DNA of 5,484 bases from Anaerolineae bacterium (GTDB lineage: Bacteria; Chloroflexota; Anaerolineae; B4-G1; SLSP01), in the NCBI GenBank assembly GCA_016928755.1, contig JAFGKB010000327.1, positions 1 to 5,484 on the forward strand, in the 5' to 3' direction. The notes under the pieces are model-generated. The model did not search any database. It saw only the letters and a program-made list of their open reading frames with translations, and was not told where the DNA came from. Shown one piece after another: positions 1 through 5,484 of this stretch. The position numbers were made by a program, and so were the translations under genes. The stretch's first letter is position 1, and each line of letters begins with the position of its first letter.

Positions 1-1133
1 CCTTGGGGTTTATTCTTTTTTACTACCGGCCATATAATATTGCCAGGTTGCACATTTTGCATCCATAACAAGGGCACAGCGGCACCATTGTCAACATCAT
101 CCACACTAGTCAAATAGTTTTTAGCCCGGAAGGCCACTACTGGCCCGGTAGAAACCTTAAATCCATACTTACTAAACGATCCCGGCCAACTATCAACGGT
201 TCTCAGAATATTTTCATCCAGCTCACTAATAGGTAATCTAAAAAAGAGTGAACCATTAATCTTTCCCAGGAATAGAGTTGTGTCTATATCTCGACTGAGT
301 AACAGTGAATCCAAATTAGTAGCACTTCGCGAGGTTGAAATAGCAACTCGAAAGCTTTTTTTAAAGACTTCAGTGGTGTTACGTCTCCGAAATGTAACTA
401 TGATATTTTCCTGTAAAACATTACGTTGACCAAAAACTGTATCACGAGACTCGAAAAGATGCACAGCAAGAGGAACAGCCTTCTCAATAAAATCTTCCCG
501 GAAATCCGAAAAATACGTACCAGAGCAGAAGCTCCGGGGTACAATGAAACAAGCGCGTGCAGAAGGCTGTAATTGTTCAATGGAAAACGCTATAAAAAGT
601 GTGTAGATATTAGTATAACCACTGGATTGGGCCATCACAGCACGGACACGCGGGTCTTCTTTATTTAGTTTGAAATAAGGGGGATTAGCAATGATACAAT
701 CATACTTCAAGGAATTTGAGTTACCAAATAAAGGCCCTAGCGAAACATGGCTCAGAATAAAATCCTCTTCATAAACCCTGGTATGCAAGATAATCCCATG
801 CATCGCCGCATACTCAGTCGCTAGGGCAAGCATATCACGTGCAGCTTGCGCTAATTCAGAATCTATTTCGTAACCCTCTAGCCATAACTCAATAGGAGCA
901 TCCCGGTAACGATAGACCTGGATAATCTCTTCAATTACGGCGCAGGCTAAAACCCCGGAGCCAATAGACGGGTCTAGTATCCGGTCGCCATCTTTAATTG
1001 TTGATAACTGACGCGCGAGATAGCGTGCAACTACCGGTGGCGTAAGGAATTGCCCTAAAGACTTTAATTGCTTTGGGGAGCGATTACTTAGTATAGACTC
1101 ACCCAACGCAAAGCTGCGCCCAACTAAATCCAT
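1..1133 (-). CDS. N6-adenine DNA methyltransferase, Eco57I/PaeR7I/AccI type (3' end beyond window)
   Basis: Probable SAM-dependent methyltransferase that methylates adenine at a specific DNA site, usually half of a type II restriction-modification pair. The frame is open from ATG at 1133 to the window edge: 377 residues of a family I would expect to be about 500-560 long. Visible in order: GQFLTPPVVARYLA (27-40), the N-terminal motif of this class; SAM-binding motif I, DPSIGSG (54-60); acidic residues of the next strand, GYEID (87-91); catalytic motif IV, NPPY (150-153); then family-specific blocks PRSF (199-202), HLFESR (225-230), LQENII (240-245), STGPVVAFR (328-336) and VPLLW (353-357). 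These later blocks point to the M.PaeR7I/M.XhoI/M.AccI-like group rather than a type I HsdM. The start is bounded by an in-frame stop two codons upstream (1137-1139). No convincing Shine-Dalgarno precedes it, suggesting coupling to the gene before. No defect is seen in the visible part. Target site and partner nuclease cannot be read here. Confidence 0.9.
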   Translation of the reverse strand, partial: MDLVGRSFALGESILSNRSPKQLKSLGQFLTPPVVARYLARQLSTIKDGDRILDPSIGSGVLACAVIEEIIQVYRYRDAPIELWLEGYEIDSELAQAARDMLALATEYAAMHGIILHTRVYEEDFILSHVSLGPLFGNSNSLKYDCIIANPPYFKLNKEDPRVRAVMAQSSGYTNIYTLFIAFSIEQLQPSARACFIVPRSFCSGTYFSDFREDFIEKAVPLAVHLFESRDTVFGQRNVLQENIIVTFRRRNTTEVFKKSFRVAISTSRSATNLDSLLLSRDIDTTLFLGKINGSLFFRLPISELDENILRTVDSWPGSFSKYGFKVSTGPVVAFRAKNYLTSVDDVDNGAAVPLLWMQNVQPGNIIWPVVKKNKPQ

Positions 1134-1136
1134 ATC

Positions 1137-4100
1137 TTACGGTAATTCATAGCCAAAGACCTGACCGGCGTGGGCATCGGCGACGTAGAGGATACCAGCA
1201 GGAGAAACCACCAGACCTTCCGGGAAGGTCAGCCGTTGGGTCCCGTCATCGCCGGCATTGACCGCCCACAGGAATGTACCTTCGGTAGTAAAGGCGAGGA
1301 CGCGCCCGTGAGATGGATCACTAACGTAGACATTGTTATCGCTATCTAAAGCCAAAAATGGCTTCTCTTCAGGGTTATTGCTCTGCCAGGAAGGTATTGA
1401 CCACTGGCGGAGGAATGCACCACCGGCAGCGAGGACTTGCACACGGTAATTCCAAGTATCGGCCACATAAACAGGCTGGTCAGGGCTAACAGCAATACCC
1501 ACCGGCTCATCAAATTGTCCCTCACCTCGCCCTGCGCTGCCAAATTGCCAGATAAAGTTACCATCGGGGCTAAAGACCTGAATACGTTTGTTGCCGGTAT
1601 CGGTGATATAGATATTGCCCTCTGTCCCAATTGCGATAGCGCGTGGCCCGAAGAAGGAGCTTTCCCCTGAAGTGATACCAGCATCCACCTGCAAATAGGA
1701 ACCCCAACTACGTTGGTAAACGCCTTGCGCATCAAAGACCTGGACACGGTGATTCCAGGTATCGGCCACATAGACGGTACCGGATCGATCCACAGCCACA
1801 TCCCAAGGCTCATTGAATTCCCCAGGAGCCACACCAAATGCCCCCCAGGAGCCTAAAACCTCACCATCAGGCTCGATATGCCAGATACGGTGCCCGGCAG
1901 TATCGGCGACATACAGACTGCCATCATCGGCTAATGTTAACCCACGGGGTGAAGCTCCCGGCAACGAAGCGCTGCTCACCAATGGCAAGGTGCGTTGGCC
2001 CAGGAGATAGGGGTCGGGAGCAGAGGTCGGTTCTGGGCGGCTCTCTTGGATACCCTCCGGCCCCATACTATAGCTCCATACTTCTTGTGCTAGGTCACGG
2101 CGGACATAAAGGCGAAAGTCCTTGTGATAGGGCCAGTTTTTAAAGGTAATTTCCTTCTCAGTGGCTTCCGCATAACGCCGGTAATCGCGCTTCCAGATAA
2201 TGTCCCATAGTGCCTGGCGCATTACGGGATCACTCAAGGCACTGGAAATACGCTCGCCGGTCAAATCATAATAGTCCTGGATCGGCCACCAAAGATAGTT
2301 ATATTCAAAATAGGTGTAATCAGCCCCCAGGATAGCATCAACAGCCTCCCATTCTGGCTGGCCCACAATTGCAGCAGGACATTCGAGGAGCGTTGCTGCA
2401 TCGGGGGTCTTACCAAAGTAGTAGGCATTGGGAAACTGGATAGACATATACCAGACGAAGGGCCAGGAACCATCCTCGCCATAGGCTACTTTGATATCAT
2501 TAGCGGAACCATTGGTACGCCAGGAGATTTCTTCGACCTTGTCCAGGGCGATCTTTACATCAGGAGTAGAATGGGCATAAACCAGGAATTCATTGGCCAA
2601 GTCGTAGTTGATAAAGTTAGCCATTACCATTGTGCGAACAGTCAGGAATGCCAGAAAGATGGCAACAGTCAGGGAACTTAGGCGCAATGTATGGGCAATT
2701 CCAATTTGTGATACAACCCACCCTAGCAAACTACCAAAGGCCAGCAAGGCGACCAGGCCGCCAATAGCACGGCCTAACATCTCCAGTTGATCCAATGTCA
2801 TACCTGCCGGAGATACGCCTTGTCCTAATAAGACCATTAACGAACCACCAGACTGTCCTAGGACAACGATTGCAATCACAGTTAAAGGGAGGGCCAGGAA
2901 GAGCAGTGCACCACGGTTATAGAGAACGTCATACCAATCAATCTTTTCCAATAGATGATTTAATCCCCAGGCAGCCATAAAGATGCTAGGAAGTGCGATA
3001 TGGACAATAAGCCAGGGCATCTTCTCACCTGCATAGGTGTAGGCAGCCCAAGAAGCCAGAGTCCAGCCGAGGAAGAAGAGAGGAACATAACGGTCAATAT
3101 CAATCTCAGCCCTTTCAGAGTTCCCCCCCTCTTCGCCCTTAATTACCCATGAAGTTGGATTCTCACGCCCCAAGACAAAAGCCAGGGCGCGCGCACCACC
3201 GCCAATAGAGAAAAGCAGCGGCAGGTACTCATAAAGGGGTGTCATAAGAAGATAGTAGTACCAGGGTTGTCCACCACGCTTAACCCCTTGTTGCGCCAAC
3301 CAATACCCAAGGCCCCCCACTAACCCACTGGCAATACCGGTACCATTGGTAAAGATTGTGGTGAAAAAGACCAAGAAAATAGCATAATGGATAGCGGCGG
3401 CAATGGGCCAGCGGCGCATATCCCACCAGATACCTAATAATGCGGAGCCAAGCAGCATGGGGACAAGGATAATACTGGAACGCACAATGCCTTCCAATGA
3501 GTAGTCCAGAGGATCAAACCCCGCCAATTTAATCAAGAGCGCGGAGCCAAGCGGCAAGGTAAGGGTTCCCATTAACATCAGGAGATCGAAGAGGCGGAAC
3601 TGGCGGATACGCTCTTCACCGAGTCCGTAGAAAGCCAGGACCACAGCTCCTAGCAGCGATACCAGGCCAAGAACGGCGGCAATCCGCCCCCACCAGGGGA
3701 GATAGGTATCAACGGCGCGGGTATTGCCCGATTCGTCCAACGAGCGTTCAACCGATTCTCCATGACCAAGAGATAGAACAAGGCCGGCACCCATCAATAA
3801 AGCGAAGATGACGACCAATATGAAGGCTTTCCGCAGGTCGGGACGGCTCCAAGATGTGAACAGGACTTGCCCGGCAAAAGGTAATAATAACAGAGCACCA
3901 AAGATAGCGTTATAGATATAAGAGACCTCTTTAGTGGTATAGAGAAATGAGAAGGCACCGGCCATCCAATAAAGCCAGCGGTCTTCAGCATCCTCAAGAT
4001 ATTTGAAGCACGACCACATCAAGATAACAGCCGTTACCATAGAGAGCACGTCATGGCGGATGTAGCGGGAGTAGTAAGTAATGGTGGGAGAAATAAGCAA

Positions 4101-4511
4101 GAGTATTGATGCGATAAGTGCCCCTTTTTTACCTAGCCAACGCTGGAAGAGCAAGGGCAACATCACCAGTGCGACACCGGCAAGTGAGGTGAAGATACGT
4201 GAGGTGAAGTCATTAGCACCAAAGAGGAAGTAGTTGAGGGCCGTCATATGGAAGAGCAGTGGCCCATGCATCATGGGGTTATGTTGGAAACCATTGCCGG
4301 TGTAGAGGTTCCACGAGAATTTGGTATGGATACTCTCATCATGGCTGATAGCACGTGCCCCTAATACGTAAAAGCGACTGGCCACAGCCAGGATCAGGAT
4401 AATGGCCATAGCGACCCGCCACAGGTCATCTGTAGAGAAGGTGAAGCCTCCTACAGTATAGGTCTGGATAGTTTTATTTCTCAATTGGCCTGTATGACCG
4501 TTAAATGCCAT
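1137..4511 (-). CDS. Agl23-like (TIGR03663-type) GT-C membrane glycosyltransferase with C-terminal NHL beta-propeller
   Basis: Integral membrane protein of 1124 residues, intact. Residues about 30-630 hold roughly 15-17 hydrophobic segments. GT-C hallmarks are an acidic pair in the first external loop (SHDESIH, DE at 58-59), HGPLLFH (82-88), SRYIRHD (148-154), TTKE (192-195) and AGEKMPWLIVHIALP (494-508); this set matches the Agl23/TIGR03663 family. Residues about 635-835 form a soluble, aromatic-rich domain, presumably extracytoplasmic, and a proline-rich linker (about 825-834) leads to six NHL repeats (about 840-1123). GT-C enzymes use lipid-phosphate-linked sugars at the outer membrane face; archaeal Agl23 has been linked to flipping or use of lipid-linked sugars in glycosylation. 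The exact reaction here is inferred, not shown. The start at 4511 is preferred because GGAGG sits 8 nt upstream; an ATG at 4526 would add five residues but has no Shine-Dalgarno. It has its own candidate promoter and abuts the methylase gene downstream. Confidence 0.9.
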   Translation of the reverse strand: MAFNGHTGQLRNKTIQTYTVGGFTFSTDDLWRVAMAIILILAVASRFYVLGARAISHDESIHTKFSWNLYTGNGFQHNPMMHGPLLFHMTALNYFLFGANDFTSRIFTSLAGVALVMLPLLFQRWLGKKGALIASILLLISPTITYYSRYIRHDVLSMVTAVILMWSCFKYLEDAEDRWLYWMAGAFSFLYTTKEVSYIYNAIFGALLLLPFAGQVLFTSWSRPDLRKAFILVVIFALLMGAGLVLSLGHGESVERSLDESGNTRAVDTYLPWWGRIAAVLGLVSLLGAVVLAFYGLGEERIRQFRLFDLLMLMGTLTLPLGSALLIKLAGFDPLDYSLEGIVRSSIILVPMLLGSALLGIWWDMRRWPIAAAIHYAIFLVFFTTIFTNGTGIASGLVGGLGYWLAQQGVKRGGQPWYYYLLMTPLYEYLPLLFSIGGGARALAFVLGRENPTSWVIKGEEGGNSERAEIDIDRYVPLFFLGWTLASWAAYTYAGEKMPWLIVHIALPSIFMAAWGLNHLLEKIDWYDVLYNRGALLFLALPLTVIAIVVLGQSGGSLMVLLGQGVSPAGMTLDQLEMLGRAIGGLVALLAFGSLLGWVVSQIGIAHTLRLSSLTVAIFLAFLTVRTMVMANFINYDLANEFLVYAHSTPDVKIALDKVEEISWRTNGSANDIKVAYGEDGSWPFVWYMSIQFPNAYYFGKTPDAATLLECPAAIVGQPEWEAVDAILGADYTYFEYNYLWWPIQDYYDLTGERISSALSDPVMRQALWDIIWKRDYRRYAEATEKEITFKNWPYHKDFRLYVRRDLAQEVWSYSMGPEGIQESRPEPTSAPDPYLLGQRTLPLVSSASLPGASPRGLTLADDGSLYVADTAGHRIWHIEPDGEVLGSWGAFGVAPGEFNEPWDVAVDRSGTVYVADTWNHRVQVFDAQGVYQRSWGSYLQVDAGITSGESSFFGPRAIAIGTEGNIYITDTGNKRIQVFSPDGNFIWQFGSAGRGEGQFDEPVGIAVSPDQPVYVADTWNYRVQVLAAGGAFLRQWSIPSWQSNNPEEKPFLALDSDNNVYVSDPSHGRVLAFTTEGTFLWAVNAGDDGTQRLTFPEGLVVSPAGILYVADAHAGQVFGYELP
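1140..1991 (-). repeat. Six NHL repeats (beta-propeller) encoded in the 3' part of the GT-C gene
   Basis: Six tandem units share the NHL pattern (G/A)-(hydrophobic)-A-V-x5-(V/L)-Y-V-(A/S)-D-T-x-N-x-R-(V/I)-x-V-(F/L). Signature cores read LYVADTAGHRI, VYVADTWNHRVQVF, IYITDTGNKRIQVF, VYVADTWNYRVQVL, VYVSDPSHGRVLAF and LYVADAHAGQVFGY. Approximate spans are 1863-1964, 1701-1814, 1539-1655, 1398-1514, 1263-1364 and 1143-1226. The last unit ends at the stop codon, so the ring is probably closed by a strand contributed from just before unit 1. Such propellers are usually binding platforms for proteins or ligands. Its place after the external loop of a GT-C enzyme suggests it sits outside the membrane. 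Units 5 and 6 are the most degenerate. Confidence 0.88.
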
Positions 4512-4519
4512 GAGCAATG

Positions 4520-4524
4520 CCTCC
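4520..4524 (-). promoter_or_regulatory. Shine-Dalgarno GGAGG deciding the GT-C gene start
   Basis: GGAGG on the minus strand lies 8 nt before the ATG at 4511, near-ideal spacing. It overlaps the alternative upstream ATG (4526-4524), which itself has no purine-rich site ahead of it. This argues that translation starts at 4511. Confidence 0.75.
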
Positions 4525-4547
4525 ATTTAGCAACCGATAGTTATGCA

Positions 4548-4576
4548 AATATACCACAAACGGGGCAAGGAGTAAA
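4548..4576 (-). promoter_or_regulatory. Candidate sigma70 promoter P1 for the GT-C gene
   Basis: On the minus strand, a -35 element TTTACT (4576-4571, 4 of 6 to consensus) and a -10 element TATATT (4553-4548, 5 of 6) are separated by exactly 17 bp. Transcription would begin near 4541, giving a leader of about 30 nt that contains the GGAGG site. It would leave the alternative ATG at 4526 with only about 15 nt of leader. The promoter lies downstream of a terminator-like dyad, as expected if the GT-C gene starts a new transcription unit. Called by consensus only. Confidence 0.55.
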
Positions 4577-4601
4577 ACGCAGGACGTGAGGCGTGAAGAA
4601 C

Positions 4602-4619
4602 GCGGACTTGGCAGTCCGC
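4602..4619. other. Perfect 7-bp GC-rich inverted repeat with 4-nt loop
   Basis: GCGGACT (4602-4608) and AGTCCGC (4613-4619) are exact reverse complements around the loop TGGC. There is no clean T-run on either side (the minus strand continues GTTCTTC), so it is not a textbook terminator. It sits between the terminator-like dyad and promoter P1. It could be an operator, a weak terminator, or a leader hairpin if transcription starts at the upstream P2 candidate. Confidence 0.5.
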
Positions 4620-4632
4620 TTGGAGCTTTATC

Positions 4633-4662
4633 AAAATAGCCAACTACACCAACAAGGGTCAA
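4633..4662 (-). promoter_or_regulatory. Weaker candidate promoter P2 upstream of P1
   Basis: On the minus strand, TTGACC (4662-4657, 5 of 6 to the -35 consensus) and TATTTT (4638-4633, 4 of 6 to the -10 consensus) are 18 bp apart. A start near 4626 would place the 4602-4619 hairpin at the very 5' end of a leader of about 115 nt. The local AT-richness makes a chance match plausible. Confidence 0.27.
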
Positions 4663-4698
4663 AGAAGGTGCAACGCACTTAAGAAAGTGCAATGCACC
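4661..4698 (-). terminator. Terminator-like imperfect dyad after the upstream gene
   Basis: Arms 4667-4680 and 4685-4698 pair over 14 bp with two adjacent mismatches (two 6-bp helices around a 2x2 internal loop) and a 4-nt loop. On the minus strand the stem begins 6 nt after the TGA of the upstream gene, follows an A-rich run and is trailed by TTCTTT (4666-4661), an interrupted T-tract. On the plus strand it is trailed by TATTTTTC, so it could work in both directions. No plus-strand gene needs it. Each arm is itself a small palindrome (GTGCAACGCAC, GTGCAATGCAC), which is unusual for a plain terminator. Confidence 0.6.
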
Positions 4699-4704
4699 TA
4701 TTTT

Positions 4705-5484
4705 TCAGAAGGAAGGAGTGACGGTTAAAGTAAAAGGAAGAGTAAGCGCATCACTACCGGAGGACCAGGGGAGACGCATGCCGGAGGCCGCATTATACAT
4801 TCCCACGCGCAATGTGGCCGGCCCGGCATAGGAAACCGGTATTTCGAGTAGATGTTCATCCAGCAAAATTTCACCGGGCAACCACCCACCGGTTAAGCGG
4901 GTGCCATTTACAGGCTTACCATCGTGTTGAGCAATGATGTTACCTTGGCCAGCTAGCAAATGCACAAAGACGGTAAAATCGGTACCTTCAGTACCGGTCC
5001 CGGCACGCCAGGCCAGGATCAAGTGCAAACTATCACCACTCTGTATCTGAGCAGCCGGGGCAAGGTCAAAACCAGACAGGGTGGCTATATCGCCAAGTTC
5101 CGCGTCTATAGAGTACGGTAAATCAGGTAAGGAGAAGGTGTGCTCACCAACTTCTAATTCTAATTCCCCCACAGTAACATGTTGTTCGCCAGATACCAGC
5201 ACAATCTCAGCTATTCCCTCCTGTACCTCGACAGGTATCTTAAAGGCCATATGCTCTAGTAAAGGACGCCCTACAGGAAATACTGTACCGGTTACAGAAA
5301 GAGAAGAGGTCTGAGATAAAGCCAATGTCGCTGTAGATTGGCGCAGCACTAGATGAGGCAAACTACCGGGCAGAGCACCGGACACACGCCAGCGCAATGT
5401 GGAGAAGACAGTCTGACCAGGATAGGCTAATCCACGGTCAAGGGCAGCCCCCTCAAGGAGCAGCCCGCGACTAAGTTCAGAACG
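4705..5484 (-). CDS. C-terminal part of a probable membrane glycosyltransferase or surface protein (5' end beyond window)
   Basis: The frame is open from the window edge to TGA at 4705-4707: 259 residues, with no start codon I would trust (the TTG at 5397 lies inside a continuing domain). There are no membrane segments; the visible part is all beta-rich and soluble. The last module (visible residues about 130-259) shows a pattern I associate with C-terminal domains of Chloroflexi glycosyltransferases: LAWRA (157-161), FTVFVHLL (170-177), AQHDGKP (185-191), GWLPGEILLDEH (200-211) and VGMYNAASGMRLP (227-239). An earlier module has the similar opening YPGQTVFSTLRWRV (21-34), suggesting two related beta-sandwiches in tandem. 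The catalytic or membrane portion, if present, lies upstream out of view, so a GT39/PMT-like or other membrane enzyme is inferred from context with the Agl23-like gene. A plain secreted protein remains possible. A terminator-like dyad follows directly. Confidence 0.8.
   Translation of the reverse strand, partial: RSELSRGLLLEGAALDRGLAYPGQTVFSTLRWRVSGALPGSLPHLVLRQSTATLALSQTSSLSVTGTVFPVGRPLLEHMAFKIPVEVQEGIAEIVLVSGEQHVTVGELELEVGEHTFSLPDLPYSIDAELGDIATLSGFDLAPAAQIQSGDSLHLILAWRAGTGTEGTDFTVFVHLLAGQGNIIAQHDGKPVNGTRLTGGWLPGEILLDEHLLEIPVSYAGPATLRVGMYNAASGMRLPWSSGSDALTLPFTLTVTPSF

Noticed and set aside
398..580. Short minus-strand open frame of 60 codons with a hydrophobic stretch
   Set aside because: It lies wholly inside the methylase gene in another frame, and the methylase frame carries conserved motifs (HLFESR, PRSF) across this same stretch.
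1346..1837. 163-codon minus-strand open frame within the NHL region
   Set aside because: Its repetitive look (MWPIPGITV, MWPILGITV) is the NHL DNA repeats read out of frame. No start signal or family match is seen.
1437..2143. Several plus-strand open frames antisense to the NHL region
   Set aside because: Low-complexity antisense readings with no ribosome-binding site or recognisable domain; the minus-strand frame explains the sequence.
3123..3129. Run of seven C (G on the coding strand) in the GT-C gene as a phase-variation slip site
   Set aside because: The run is short, encodes an EEGG loop, and the frame is intact on both sides. Seven is below the length normally associated with high-frequency slippage, so there is no positive evidence.
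4524..4526. Upstream ATG as the start of the GT-C gene
   Set aside because: It has no Shine-Dalgarno, overlaps the GGAGG serving the ATG at 4511, and would leave a leader of only about 15 nt from P1. It remains a minor alternative adding five residues.
4501..4692. 63-codon minus-strand open frame covering the intergenic segment
   Set aside because: It overlaps the terminator-like dyad, both promoter candidates and the GT-C start, and has no credible Shine-Dalgarno or family resemblance.
5081..5314. 77-codon plus-strand open frame opposite the upstream gene
   Set aside because: Serine/threonine-rich antisense shadow of a beta-rich coding region that has clear family patterning on the minus strand.
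1..5484. CRISPR array, tRNA/rRNA, insertion sequence or phage genes
   Set aside because: Looked for and not seen: no evenly spaced repeats with unique spacers, no cloverleaf-like segment in the single intergenic region, and no transposase or phage motifs in any coding frame.

Overview
The window reads as a piece of a Chloroflexota-type genome. The assignment rests on gene content. One gene encodes a very long Agl23-like (TIGR03663-type) GT-C membrane protein, a family known mainly from archaea and Chloroflexi. The gene before it ends in a beta-rich domain of the kind often found at the C-terminus of Chloroflexi membrane glycosyltransferases. The exact taxon cannot be fixed from this sequence alone. 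Every gene I can support lies on the minus strand, so transcription runs from high to low coordinates.

Layout in transcription order. (1) 5484-4705: the 3' end of a gene that enters from outside the window, with 259 visible residues forming extracytoplasmic beta-sandwich-like modules. (2) 4704-4512: an intergenic segment. It holds a long imperfect dyad placed like an intrinsic terminator, a second perfect GC-rich hairpin, one good and one weaker sigma70-type promoter candidate, and a strong Shine-Dalgarno sequence. (3) 4511-1137: an intact gene for a polytopic GT-C/Agl23-like protein of about 1124 residues, fused at its C-terminus to a six-repeat NHL beta-propeller. (4) 1133-1: the first 377 codons of an N6-adenine DNA methyltransferase of the Eco57I/PaeR7I/AccI type. 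It starts 3 bp after the stop of the previous gene, in the same reading frame, and runs off the window edge.

The first two genes fit a cell-surface glycosylation module: membrane enzymes using lipid-linked sugars, with large external domains. The methyltransferase has a different role (DNA modification, probably restriction-modification). It looks more AT-rich and has no promoter or clear ribosome-binding site of its own, so it appears to depend on read-through from the glycosylation gene. Its partner endonuclease, if there is one, would most likely lie just beyond position 1.

I found no RNA genes, CRISPR array, insertion sequence or phage gene. No gene-free stretch exceeds 300 bases. The window is mostly ordinary. 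The points worth a second look are the GT-C/NHL fusion, the abutting methylase and the structured intergenic segment.
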